DNA of 64,000 nucleotides from Bremerella cremea. Lineage in GTDB: Bacteria > Planctomycetota > Planctomycetia > Pirellulales > Pirellulaceae. The translations under genes and the position numbers were made by a program. Positions within the stretch are counted from its first letter, which is position 1. Each line of letters begins with the position of its first letter. This document shows, piece by piece, positions 55,701-64,000 of this stretch. The stretch lies in the NCBI RefSeq assembly GCF_003335505.1, contig NZ_QPEX01000046.1, positions 372,001 to 436,000 on the forward strand, read 5' to 3'. The notes beneath the pieces were generated by a model. It was not told the origin of the DNA. It saw nothing but the letters and a program-made list of their open reading frames with translations, and ran no database searches.

Positions 55701-57359
55701 TTACCACTTCAAGCCGAACTTGGAACCTTCGCTCTGGTCGTTGGTGATGCCACCCTTGAGCGGTTGATTCGAGCTTTTCTTGACCGAGACTTCGCGATCG
55801 ATATCGCCCTCGAAGTCGTCCTTCTTGCGGCCCCCTTGGCGGGCGTCGGCCGGTGGTGGTTGGGTCGCTTTGATCGAAAGGCTGATGCGGCGTTTGCCTT
55901 GATCGATGCTCAGGACCTTTACTTCAACCTCTTCACCCACCTTCAGCACGGACGAAACGCGGCTGATACGGCTGTAGCTGACTTCGCTGACATGGACCAG
56001 GCCTTCGATGCCAGGGGCGATCTCGACGAACGCGCCAAATTCCATCAGTTTGGTCACCTTGCCCGGAATCACCTTGCCGACGGCGAACTCGCTGGCCACC
56101 TTCTGCCACGGGTTTTCCATCGTGTCGCGGATCGAGAGGCCGATCTTGCCGGTCTCGGGGTCCATCTTGGTGACCTTCACCTTCACGATCTGGCCTTCGG
56201 CCAAGACATCGGAAGGATGCTTCACGCGTTCCCAGCTGATTTGGCTGACATGCACCAAACCATCAACACCACCCAAGTCGACAAACGCGCCGAAATCTTG
56301 GATGCGGGTTACCTTGCCTTCGCGAATCTGACCGACGGCCAAATTGCCCAGCAATTCCTTCTTGCTGTCTTCTTGCAGCTTCTCTGCTACGGCCCGGGCA
56401 CTGAGCACCAGGTTTCGTTTTTCGGGGTTCGCTTCGGTGACCAAGCACTGCAGCTTGCTACCGAGGAAGTCTTCCAGCTTGTCGACATGATAAGTGGCCG
56501 CTTGGCTGGCCGGGATGAAACCACGAACCGTACCCACGGCACATTCGAGACCACCCTTGTTCACGCCATCGACGACCGCGTCGACCACGACTCCTTCACG
56601 AATGTCACCCCAGTCTTGCACGCTGATCGACGAGCCGGGAATGCCGACTTCGTACAATCGCTGACCGGCTTGGAATTCGCCGATCGAGACTTCCATCTTG
56701 TCGCCAACCACTGGGGTAGCAACAAAGTTACGAACGGAAGCAATCCCTTGATTGCCGCCAGGTAGATCGAAGAAGACGTCTTCGCGATGCACACGAATAA
56801 CCACAGCATTCACGCGAGCGCCATCTTCCAAGCGGGAAGCAGACGGGGCGACCGTTTCCGGGCCCATGACATCGTCGAGCGAACGATCCCCCATCACGGC
56901 TGCGATTTCGGCTTCGATGTCGTCGAGCGTTTCGCGGCGGTTGGGGACTTGGACCTTGCCCCCTTCAACCGGCAAGCGATAGTCAGGCTCGCCAGCTTCG
57001 GCCTGAGTGGCGTCGGCCAACGTGGCGCTGATGTCGGCAGGGATTTGGGTCGGATCGTCTTTGTCTTCCTGCGGACGAGCAGGGCGAACCGGCTTCTTCG
57101 GCTGCGGAGGTTTCGGCTGAGCTGCTTGTGGCGGGGCATTACGCTGCGAACCGATCAGCACCTTTTTGCGATCGTCGCTCTCTTCACCCTCGGCGCCCGA
57201 CTCGCCGGCAACCGCTTCGGGGCTGGCCGGAGCCGGCTGCTCTGAGGTTTGCTGCTCAGGGGCCTGAGTTTCCGGAGTGGATTGACCTTCTGCCGAAGCT
57301 TCGGGATTTTGCTGGGAGGGGTCCGCAGAAGCGGGATCCTTTTGAGGATCGGTCGACAT
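55701..57359 (-). CDS. rpsA: Ribosomal protein S1-type, four S1 domains
   Basis: 552 residues, somewhat shorter than E. coli S1 (557, six domains). A low-complexity Pro/Gln/Glu/Ala N-terminal 170 residues is followed by four S1 folds, e.g. [22 protein letters not shown] and [20 protein letters not shown]. Helps mRNA bind the 30S subunit. AAGG ribosome site. The exact number of S1 domains was read by eye. Confidence 0.9.
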   Translation of the reverse strand: MSTDPQKDPASADPSQQNPEASAEGQSTPETQAPEQQTSEQPAPASPEAVAGESGAEGEESDDRKKVLIGSQRNAPPQAAQPKPPQPKKPVRPARPQEDKDDPTQIPADISATLADATQAEAGEPDYRLPVEGGKVQVPNRRETLDDIEAEIAAVMGDRSLDDVMGPETVAPSASRLEDGARVNAVVIRVHREDVFFDLPGGNQGIASVRNFVATPVVGDKMEVSIGEFQAGQRLYEVGIPGSSISVQDWGDIREGVVVDAVVDGVNKGGLECAVGTVRGFIPASQAATYHVDKLEDFLGSKLQCLVTEANPEKRNLVLSARAVAEKLQEDSKKELLGNLAVGQIREGKVTRIQDFGAFVDLGGVDGLVHVSQISWERVKHPSDVLAEGQIVKVKVTKMDPETGKIGLSIRDTMENPWQKVASEFAVGKVIPGKVTKLMEFGAFVEIAPGIEGLVHVSEVSYSRISRVSSVLKVGEEVEVKVLSIDQGKRRISLSIKATQPPPADARQGGRKKDDFEGDIDREVSVKKSSNQPLKGGITNDQSEGSKFGLKW

Positions 57360-57611
57360 GGGTTACGCCTTGGACGAGATACAAAAAATCGAAAGCGGAT
57401 GTAACTATTAGCGCCCTCCAGGTCACCATTACTTTGGAAGGCGAAACCTCTGAGTTTATCAGCCCAAAAACGGCCTGAACAGGGAATCTAGCCGCCATCG
57501 TGTGCGGTAGTTGAATTTTAGATTTGCTGGTCGCTAGCCAAGAAAAACTTGTTAAGCTGGATGTACGGCTAATTCCGTAGTTCGCTGGCTTACCGACTTC
57601 CCCGAAATTGC

Positions 57612-58166
57612 ATGACGATCGACCACTACCCGACTGAAATTGCGGAACTCCTCCAAACTGCCCAAACCTGCCCTTTGGGGCCAGGCAGTCCCGTTCCAGA
57701 GGCGTACGAGAAGCTGAAGTCGCTAAACGTAAACTCTTTGAGCCAAAGAGCTTTGCAAGATCGAGCAATGGCCGAAGCTTGTCTAAGCGGGTTGTGGCTC
57801 CGCTTCAACTATTTGGACCAATCCCACACTATCAGCCAGGATTTGCCTGATAGCACTGGTAGCTATTGGCACGGGATCATGCACCGGCGAGAACCAGATT
57901 ATTCCAACGCGAAATATTGGTTCCGCCGTACAGGAAACCATCCAGCCATGGTAACATTAGCAAATAAAGTAAATTTTTTAGTTGCAAATGAAAAATTAGA
58001 CCGGAAGACACAGTTCCTGTCCGAAGTAAACTGGGACCCCATGGCGATGGTTGATGCTTGCGAAGCCGTCGCCCGGGGAAACTGCCAACAGCAGGAACTC
58101 TTAGAGAAGGTTGCCCAGACGGAATGGGAAACCTTATTTGAATACTGTTATTCCCGTGCGTATTAG
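57612..58166 (+). CDS. Conserved hypothetical protein
   Basis: 184 residues, soluble. Contains a distinctive central GIMHRREPDYSNAKYWFRR (about 87-105), suggestive of a helical binding protein. An AT-rich patch near 57955-58000 (KVNFLVANEKLDRKT) differs from its neighbours. No family recognised. Upstream of a MarR gene. Confidence 0.7.
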   Translation: MTIDHYPTEIAELLQTAQTCPLGPGSPVPEAYEKLKSLNVNSLSQRALQDRAMAEACLSGLWLRFNYLDQSHTISQDLPDSTGSYWHGIMHRREPDYSNAKYWFRRTGNHPAMVTLANKVNFLVANEKLDRKTQFLSEVNWDPMAMVDACEAVARGNCQQQELLEKVAQTEWETLFEYCYSRAY

Positions 58167-58257
58167 TCCGGAATGGCCGTTTCAAGGCACAGAAGAAGCA
58201 GGCTGACTCGTCTTTATCCTTATCTCGTCGACAGCCTCCTAACCTGAAGAGAAAAGA

Positions 58258-58758
58258 ATGCTCCGTTACGATTTCGAAGATAGCCTGGGATATTGGGTGT
58301 TTAGTGTCGCCCATCTGATGACTCGCGCGATGAATGACGAACTTGGCAAGCTCGGCATTACTTATCGCCAATGGGAAGTCCTTTGCTGGCTTTCTTACAT
58401 GGGCGAAATCACCCAAAGTGAACTGGCCGACCACATGCGGATTGAAGCCCCCACGTTAGTGGGAGTGATCGACCGCATGGAGCGCGACGGCTGGATCGTT
58501 CGCGAGACTGATCCCACCGATCGCCGTAAGAAGATCATCCGGGCCACCGAAAAAGTGGAACCAATGTGGGAACAGATGGTCAATTGTGCCAAAGATGTTC
58601 GTGCCAAAGCCCTGCGCGATGTGCCCCCGGAAGACGTGAAGAAAACCAAAGAAATCCTCACGCAAATCCGTGGCAACTTGCTTACGGAACTACCGGGACA
58701 TATCCCTGCCGAGCCAATCGGTCAGAAACAGCCGACCGAAGCTGGCTCGAATCGCTAA
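58258..58758 (+). CDS. MarR-family transcriptional regulator
   Basis: 166 residues. Winged helix with GEITQSELADHMRIEAPTLVGVIDRMERDGWI and the DRRKK wing. Dimer that represses genes until a small ligand binds. Ligand unknown; lies downstream of the 184-residue gene by 91 bases. Confidence 0.92.
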   Translation: MLRYDFEDSLGYWVFSVAHLMTRAMNDELGKLGITYRQWEVLCWLSYMGEITQSELADHMRIEAPTLVGVIDRMERDGWIVRETDPTDRRKKIIRATEKVEPMWEQMVNCAKDVRAKALRDVPPEDVKKTKEILTQIRGNLLTELPGHIPAEPIGQKQPTEAGSNR

Positions 58759-58803
58759 CTGCGGCAGTCGGCAAGCTGCCTTCGGGTAGCCGATCCATTT
58801 TCG

Positions 58804-58836
58804 TCAGGGAACCAGCGCGCGGCAGCTGTTCCCTGA
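58804..58836 (+). terminator. Stem-loop after MarR gene
   Basis: Stem TCAGGGAAC/GTTCCCTGA (58804-58812/58828-58836) with 3 inner bp across a bulge. No T-run follows, so a terminator is only possible. Confidence 0.4.
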
Positions 58837-58968
58837 ACCATTCGCAGGCAGGAATTCTCTTTCCTATGAACCGCGAAAAGCGATCATGGATTATGCTATA
58901 GGGACGCGCTGCGAAGTGCATCCCTTTCGAGTGGGCGAATAGCCCCTGCCGTTTTCCCTAGCTGCCTG

Positions 58969-59838
58969 ATGACCACGCATCGACTACACACGCAACACCA
59001 GCGCAACTTCGACGGCAATCGGTTCGTCTATCCTGTCCTTTCTCGACGCAGCAAAGGTTTGTCGATCGGGGTGAACTTGAACCCTGACAAAATCTGCAAT
59101 TTCGATTGCATCTATTGCCAGGTCGACCGCCGCACCGAGAGCGAAGTTCGCTTTGTGGAGAGCGAACGTTACTTTGCAGAGCTGGAAGAAATGCTCGATC
59201 TTTGTGCCTCGGGCCAGATCTTCCAAACGGGAAAGTTCGCCGAAACGCCTGACCATTTGCGGCGGGTAAACGATATCGCGTTCAGCGGCGACGGCGAACC
59301 GACCACCTATAAGAATTTCGACGAACTGATCGAACGCTCTGCCGAGATCAAACGGCGACACGGCTTAGATGACGTCAAAATGGTGCTGATCACCAACGCC
59401 ACCATGTTCCATCGCCCGCACGTGCAGCGAGGGCTGGAAATCTTAGACGCCAACCAAGGCGAGATCTGGGCGAAGCTCGACGCCGGGACCGAACCCTATT
59501 ATCGCACGATCGAACGGACCAAAATTCCCTTTCAGCGCGTGCTCGACAACCTTCTGCTGGCCGCACAGGCTCGACCGATTGTGATTCAATCGATGTTCCT
59601 GAAGTTACTCGGACAAAGCCCCTCGGCGGAAGAAATCACTGCCTATTGCAGCCGCTTAAGTGAAGTGCGGAGCAGGGGAGGGAAGATCAAGCTCGTGCAA
59701 GTTTATACCGTGGCCCGCAAGCCTGCCGAGTCGATCGTCGCCCCCCTGGCAGACGACGAAGTGGATGCGATCGCCCAACAAGTGCGCGACCAAACCGGTC
59801 TCGCCGCAGAAGTTTACTACGGCAGTTCCGACTATTAA
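58969..59838 (+). CDS. Radical SAM protein
   Basis: 289 residues. CNFDCIYC (CxxxCxxC) binds the 4Fe-4S cluster and SAM; FSGDGEPTTYKNF is the family's GGE-like turn. Reaction unknown. Downstream a tiny membrane protein and a CDGSH protein share the strand. Confidence 0.9.
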   Translation: MTTHRLHTQHQRNFDGNRFVYPVLSRRSKGLSIGVNLNPDKICNFDCIYCQVDRRTESEVRFVESERYFAELEEMLDLCASGQIFQTGKFAETPDHLRRVNDIAFSGDGEPTTYKNFDELIERSAEIKRRHGLDDVKMVLITNATMFHRPHVQRGLEILDANQGEIWAKLDAGTEPYYRTIERTKIPFQRVLDNLLLAAQARPIVIQSMFLKLLGQSPSAEEITAYCSRLSEVRSRGGKIKLVQVYTVARKPAESIVAPLADDEVDAIAQQVRDQTGLAAEVYYGSSDY

Positions 59839-59851
59839 TTGGCAAACCGCA

Positions 59852-60082
59852 ATGGCCTCGCAATCGAAGCAAACGAACTACTTAATCGGCGGAATCATCG
59901 CGGCACTGGCGCTGTGGGGTATTTATCTGGCGATTGGCTCTTACCTCGGCATGGGTGAAAAGACGCGTCAGTTCGATATTCGGCGCGGTTTGATCGTGGC
60001 AGGCTGCATGGCAACTTTCCTGCTATTCTGGGGGGCGCTGCTGTGGAATCGTCAGCGGAACTTGCCCTCGGACGACGAGTAA
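59852..60082 (+). CDS. Small two-helix membrane protein
   Basis: 76 residues from ATG at 59852, 13 bases after the radical SAM stop. Two helices (about 10-30 and 48-66). No family recognised. Confidence 0.65.
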   Translation: MASQSKQTNYLIGGIIAALALWGIYLAIGSYLGMGEKTRQFDIRRGLIVAGCMATFLLFWGALLWNRQRNLPSDDE

Positions 60083-60254
60083 TGTTCGCAAGCTTCTCGG
60101 ACGCCGAAAATCAGCCTACGGCGCAGTAGGCACAAGGGTGCGGGCTGGCTTCTTTCTCTCACTTCCCTAGAATGTCGGCAGGCAGTCGCTTTGCAAGCTT
60201 CATCGCGTTGCCACAGGTCCACGTAGCCAACCTCTTGCAGTGAAGGATCGGAAT

Positions 60255-60464
60255 ATGTCCGAAACCAAGATTCGCATCCGAGACAATGGTCCGTTTCTGG
60301 TCGAAGGCCCCATCACGTTGGAAGACGCCGATGGTAATTCGTACACCATCGACAAACCGACCATCGCCCTCTGCCGCTGTGGGGCATCTGAAAACAAGCC
60401 TTTTTGCGACGGCAAGCACAAACATTGCGGCTTCGCCTCGGAAGAACGCGCCGAGACGGAATAG
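60255..60464 (+). CDS. CDGSH iron-sulfur protein
   Basis: 69 residues from ATG at 60255 (AAGGA upstream); GTG at 60240 adds five. CRCGASENKPFCDGKH provides three Cys and one His for a 2Fe-2S cluster. Small redox carrier. Convergent with top6B. Confidence 0.9.
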   Translation: MSETKIRIRDNGPFLVEGPITLEDADGNSYTIDKPTIALCRCGASENKPFCDGKHKHCGFASEERAETE

Positions 60465-60564
60465 ATCAACGCAACGTTTCCGGCGGTCTTCCTCGCAGCT
60501 AATCCGCCAGGAAGACCGTTACGGATCGCCAACGTTTACGCGAGCCTGTAAAGAGGAGGCTTGA

Positions 60565-62745
60565 TTAGTCCTCTTCGTCTTCATCCGCTTCGTCGAACAG
60601 TTCTTCCTGCGATGCTTTGCCGTTGGATTCCGTTTCCACTGGGCGGTTAATCAGGTCGGCCAGCATTTCGTCGTCATCTTTATCGACGATCAGCACACCG
60701 CCGCCGTAGTTCGCTGCCGCAGGATCAACGGCCTTGCCGCTTTCGTCGAAGACCATGTCGGCTTCGGCGGTTTTCTTCTTGGCGACTTCTAGCAGCTTCT
60801 CGTAGATATCGTCTTTAGGGGCTCCATTGATGTCGCTGACCGCTTGGGCGACTTCCCCTAAGTAACGGCGGAAGATGCTGCGGCGGTCGGCTTGCTGCTT
60901 CACCTTCATGCGACGACGCAGGAACATGCCTAACTTTCGCCCGACCGTTTGCAGGGCCAAACGCATTTCTTTTTGAATATCGTCGTAGCTGGCGACTGCT
61001 TCCTTGGCCTGGTTGGTGAAGGGAACCCACACGCTCGCGATGTGAACCATGATGGTCACCGGGCCGCTGGGCAAGTTGCCTCGCGACTGCGAAAGGCCAT
61101 ACGAACGCCAGTTGGTTTGGGCGATCGTCTTGGTAATCGCACAGTCGCCATGCTGGAACTGCAGCGGTACGCGGTTGGCATAGCGATAGACGTTCATCGA
61201 CTGGCCTTCGTTCACGTTGACGTTCTGCATCGCGTCGAAAAGGATGTCGACTTCTTTCGGCTTCAGCTTGTTCGGACTCTTCCGTGTGCCTAGCTTGGAC
61301 ACCTTTAAAATCTTATCCGCCGCGTCGGGGCCCAAGCCATTGAAGGTCAGGATCAAAAACTGGCGGACCGTGCGGGCGTCCGTTTCGTACAGCAGTTCTT
61401 TGAGGAGGTCTTTGGTAATCTTCTGCGTTTCGACGTTGCCGCCGTAGGCCAGGGCGACTTCGATTTGAAACGGATTGCCTCGGTAAACAGCCGGCGGGCG
61501 AGTTGCGGCAGCGTAGAACTCGGCCGGCACCACGCTGTGCAGCCCCTTCAAAAGCTGCTCTTCGCCGATCGGCACAATACAGTCGGTGGTCGGGTTGCTG
61601 ATCTTGGTATCTTGAATCGCGGCGTAAAGCTGCTCGGCATGATCGCGGTCGATCCGCTTCACTCGCATCCGAGTGCTGAGCTTAGCCTTATCGCAAATCT
61701 GCTTGGCGATGGTGGGGCTAACCCGCGAGAACGACGTAGTCAGGAAGCCTGACAAGCTGCTTTCGGTCGATTCTTTGCACATCGAAACCAACCGGCCCAG
61801 CTCGACCCCATACGGGTGCGGCTTGATTTCGGTGGCCTCCGGCGGAAGTATATCGGTCGAGCGACGATAACTTCGTGTCGTCCCGCTGGGGTCGGTGTAG
61901 TGCAGCGTCACATGCGGGTTGGCGATCGCCGTTTGTTCGAGGTATTCGTCGACACTTCCTTTGCCGCGTTGGTATTTGGCTTCCAGGTCGAGCGTGACCC
62001 GCGTGCCGTGGGCGATGGGCTTGGGTTCGGCCCCAGGCGTCTCAGGTTCGTGATGGGTAACCCATTCGATCCCTTGATCTTGGATGTACTTCTCTCCCTT
62101 TTCGCCTGGGGGAATATCTTCGCCGTCCCCCTTGCCGTTGAGGATTTCTGGCTTGTTGACCTTGGTATCGATCCGCAGTTCGTAGTAGTGGGCCGGCTTG
62201 TTCTTGCCGGTCTTGCTGACGATTTTAATTGGCTTGCCGGTCGTTAGAATGGCGTACATCCCGGCCGCGCTAATCCCGATCCCCTGCTGACCACGGCTCA
62301 TCCGCAAGCGGTGAAACTTCGAGCCGTACAGCAGCTTGCCGAAGATCAGCGGGATTTGTTTCTTGAGAATACCGGGCCCATTGTCCTGGATCGATGCCTT
62401 GTAACGGCTTTCGCCTGTTTGCTCGACATGCACCCAAATCTCGGGCAAGATACCAGCTTCTTCACAAGCATCCAGCGAGTTATCGACCGCTTCTTTGATG
62501 GTGGTAAGAAGCGCCTTTCGCGGATTGTCGAAGCCAAGCATGTGGCGGTTCTTGGCAAAGAACTCGCTCACCGAGATATCGCGCTGCTTCTTGGCCATCG
62601 TCTCGGCCGTGGCTCGACGCGGAGCTGACTTCTTACGGGGTGCGTTTCCGTTCGCAGTAGAGGTGGCGCCTTCCGACAACGTGGAGTCTCCCTGGCATGG
62701 AATGGAGTTCAGTCTCGTCCTTGTTGGGGGTACGAGAGAGAGCAA
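60565..62745 (-). CDS. top6B: DNA topoisomerase VI subunit B
   Basis: 726 residues, longer than archaeal subunits (about 530-660). Start TTG at 62745 is weak; ATG at 62598 (MAKKQRDISVSEFF) may be the true one. GHKL ATPase: KEAVDNSLDACEEAG, QDNGPGI and SRGQQGIGISAAGM. H2TH and transducer follow, with a long acidic C-terminal tail. Type IIB enzyme that needs subunit A to cut DNA. No top6A is adjacent in the window. Confidence 0.93.
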   Translation of the reverse strand: MLSLVPPTRTRLNSIPCQGDSTLSEGATSTANGNAPRKKSAPRRATAETMAKKQRDISVSEFFAKNRHMLGFDNPRKALLTTIKEAVDNSLDACEEAGILPEIWVHVEQTGESRYKASIQDNGPGILKKQIPLIFGKLLYGSKFHRLRMSRGQQGIGISAAGMYAILTTGKPIKIVSKTGKNKPAHYYELRIDTKVNKPEILNGKGDGEDIPPGEKGEKYIQDQGIEWVTHHEPETPGAEPKPIAHGTRVTLDLEAKYQRGKGSVDEYLEQTAIANPHVTLHYTDPSGTTRSYRRSTDILPPEATEIKPHPYGVELGRLVSMCKESTESSLSGFLTTSFSRVSPTIAKQICDKAKLSTRMRVKRIDRDHAEQLYAAIQDTKISNPTTDCIVPIGEEQLLKGLHSVVPAEFYAAATRPPAVYRGNPFQIEVALAYGGNVETQKITKDLLKELLYETDARTVRQFLILTFNGLGPDAADKILKVSKLGTRKSPNKLKPKEVDILFDAMQNVNVNEGQSMNVYRYANRVPLQFQHGDCAITKTIAQTNWRSYGLSQSRGNLPSGPVTIMVHIASVWVPFTNQAKEAVASYDDIQKEMRLALQTVGRKLGMFLRRRMKVKQQADRRSIFRRYLGEVAQAVSDINGAPKDDIYEKLLEVAKKKTAEADMVFDESGKAVDPAAANYGGGVLIVDKDDDEMLADLINRPVETESNGKASQEELFDEADEDEED

Positions 62746-63130
62746 GGATCTGGCTTAGTCCCTTCACCCTAGCCATCTTGCCGCAAAAGGGCGAGAGGGG
62801 ACAGGCCGAGGAACAAGCCGCCGATTGTAGTAAAGTTTGCCGGTTGCGGGGATAGCGGCAGAATCTGGAATTTGGGGATGACTGTCACACTCGGAAGAAT
62901 AGGGGTTTTTAGAGCGACAGCATTAGAAAGTTTCACCAGCTCGATCGGAACAGCCGATCTAATCAACGACGGGAGGTCTAGACTTATCTGCCCCGCGCAG
63001 ATTGCCGAAGTACCCATTGGCGGCAGTTTGGGCCAGTTTCCCGACATAACACCATTTCGTGAAGCAAACCCACCCACGAACTAGCACGTGGCTGTCCCGT
63101 TGCCGCAATACGGCAGGAGCTATCAATCGG
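62746..63130. other. Intergenic region, no gene seen
   Basis: About 385 bases between divergent top6B and the small secreted gene. Holds both promoters; no RNA signature or repeat noted. Confidence 0.35.
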
Positions 63131-63496
63131 ATGAAACGCATTGCTACAACTTGTTTGTTTGCCCTGGTATTGACCGCGGCAACGTTATCCAATGGTTCGA
63201 CGGCCCAAGCCAACGAATACGCCAGCCCGCCTGCCTATCCGGACGTCATGAATCAGTATTACGTGCCGGATCAATTCTACGGTTACCCGGCTGGGATGTA
63301 TCCCTCGCCGATGACCACTCCGCCGATCGCCGGTCGGACGTACGTTACCTATCCACCGTTGGATCCGCACGAGTTTCTGTATCGCCATCACCGCACGTAC
63401 TATCACTACTACAACGGTGGACAAGGCTTCAACCGTACTCACGTTAAGTGGTACGGCGGCAAGACCTGGCTGAAACCTTACAACCCGTTCTTCTAA
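63131..63496 (+). CDS. Small secreted Tyr/Pro-rich protein
   Basis: 121 residues from ATG at 63131 (AGGAG upstream); earlier start at 63059 adds 24. Signal 1-28. Tyr/Pro-rich, e.g. YYVPDQFYGYPAG, and a HRTYYHYY run. Function unknown, perhaps a surface-layer or cement protein (inference). Followed by a similar gene. Confidence 0.7.
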   Translation: MKRIATTCLFALVLTAATLSNGSTAQANEYASPPAYPDVMNQYYVPDQFYGYPAGMYPSPMTTPPIAGRTYVTYPPLDPHEFLYRHHRTYYHYYNGGQGFNRTHVKWYGGKTWLKPYNPFF

Positions 63497-63550
63497 AGAG
63501 CTGCGCCAGCTCGACGACCGAGCAGCGACCCTCGCTTCACGTAGGAATTT

Positions 63551-64000
63551 ATGACGATGACCCAGACACGACTGATTCTCGCACTCCTCGTCGGGCTGAC
63601 CGTAGGCAGCGTGCAGACGGCCGAAGCCGGATGGCTTTGGGGACGCGGCTACAGCAACAACTCGAACGCCCAGCATGCCGAGAACCTGCCTTGGCACGGT
63701 GGTTACGCCTATCAAAACTACCAAACGCCGGTAGCGATGGTCGTTCCGCCGACTGCCAACATGCAAACCAACTATAGCTGGGGTGTGCCCAGCAGCCGCA
63801 TGACACCGGTTTATCACCAGTTCAACCGAGCCAACCCAGGCGGCATCACCGGCAGCCCGGCCAGCTTGGGCATCACGCCGTACTACCCGAGCGACACCCG
63901 TCAGTTCGGCGTTTACAACGTGCGTGGTCCTTGGAACTACCACATGCAGCAAGACCTGCACTACGGTTGGCACCTGGGCTTCCACCATCGTCCGGCTTGG
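63551..64000 (+). CDS. Secreted Tyr/Asn/Gly-rich protein (3' end cut by window)
   Basis: 150 codons from ATG at 63551 to the window edge without a stop; AGGA just upstream. Signal 1-26. Tyr, Trp, His and Asn-rich, similar in style to the preceding gene and likely in the same transcript (54-base gap). Confidence 0.75.
   Translation, partial: MTMTQTRLILALLVGLTVGSVQTAEAGWLWGRGYSNNSNAQHAENLPWHGGYAYQNYQTPVAMVVPPTANMQTNYSWGVPSSRMTPVYHQFNRANPGGITGSPASLGITPYYPSDTRQFGVYNVRGPWNYHMQQDLHYGWHLGFHHRPAW

Noticed and set aside
1-64000. CRISPR array, insertion sequence, prophage, tRNA or rRNA
   Set aside because: No repeat-spacer pattern, transposase, phage gene or tRNA arm was seen.

Overview
The window looks like chromosomal DNA of a planctomycete (Planctomycetota, probably a Pirellulales member of the Blastopirellula/Bremerella/Rhodopirellula type). 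The evidence is the mix of families: two DUF1549/DUF1553 proteins with CxxCH motifs (one beside a DUF1501 protein), a giant ThuA/discoidin/PVC-type propeller/HEAT/cytochrome c protein, several ECF sigma factors, a Ser/Thr-kinase-like protein, a GIDE protein, topoisomerase VI subunit B, and short membrane proteins with an N-terminal Pro-Phe-x-Ser-Pro motif. I saw no phage, insertion sequence, CRISPR array, tRNA or rRNA, so this reads as ordinary chromosome. Genes face both ways in short operons.

Layout. 1-4.4 kb: a truncated thioredoxin/trypsin-like protein, then an ECF sigma factor abutting a membrane-anchored DUF1549/DUF1553 protein. 4.4-5.3 kb: a 0.9-kb hairpin-rich gap. 5.3-11.7 kb: panD, a SnoaL-like protein, a histidine kinase followed by a SpoIIE phosphatase, a HEAT protein, a nuclease-like lipoprotein, and rsmD. 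11.8-17.5 kb: a large unknown secreted protein, a His-rich secreted protein, and a stress cluster (USP, hemerythrin, USP). 18.2-20.4 kb: sucCD. 20.8-24.1 kb: an S51 peptidase and two response regulators (NtrC and NarL types). 24.3-29.0 kb: kdsD-kdsC followed by a giant single-pass protein that sits where lptC/lptA sit in other Gram-negatives. 29.4-32.7 kb: a kinase-like protein with a degenerate active site and a FemAB/CelD-like GNAT.

33.2-37.2 kb: DUF1501 plus DUF1549/DUF1553, then a long non-coding stretch ending in a strong minus-strand terminator (a possible small RNA). 37.2-39.6 kb: ECF sigma, membrane anti-sigma candidate, secreted partner, likely one signalling operon. 39.7-44.1 kb: an esterase-like hydrolase, an MscS channel, an HExxH protein and a BON protein. 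44.2-50.3 kb: the giant ThuA/PVC protein, DUF202 and a fatty-acid desaturase. 50.7-54.4 kb: a ketosynthase-fold protein with Glu at the catalytic Cys position, a GIDE membrane protein and four small membrane proteins. 54.6-64 kb: a type I phosphodiesterase, ribosomal protein S1, MarR, radical SAM, CDGSH, topoisomerase VI B and two small secreted proteins, the last cut by the window edge.

Themes: envelope building (KDO/LPS route, lipid enzymes, many secreted proteins) and trans-envelope signalling (two ECF modules, a kinase-like membrane protein, HK/SpoIIE). The most unusual items are the Glu-for-Cys ketosynthase cluster, the kinase with lost catalytic residues, the giant LptC/LptA candidate, the sigma/DUF1549 pair and the possible RNA at 36.66-36.89 kb. 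Functional calls are from motif reading only; no database search was run.
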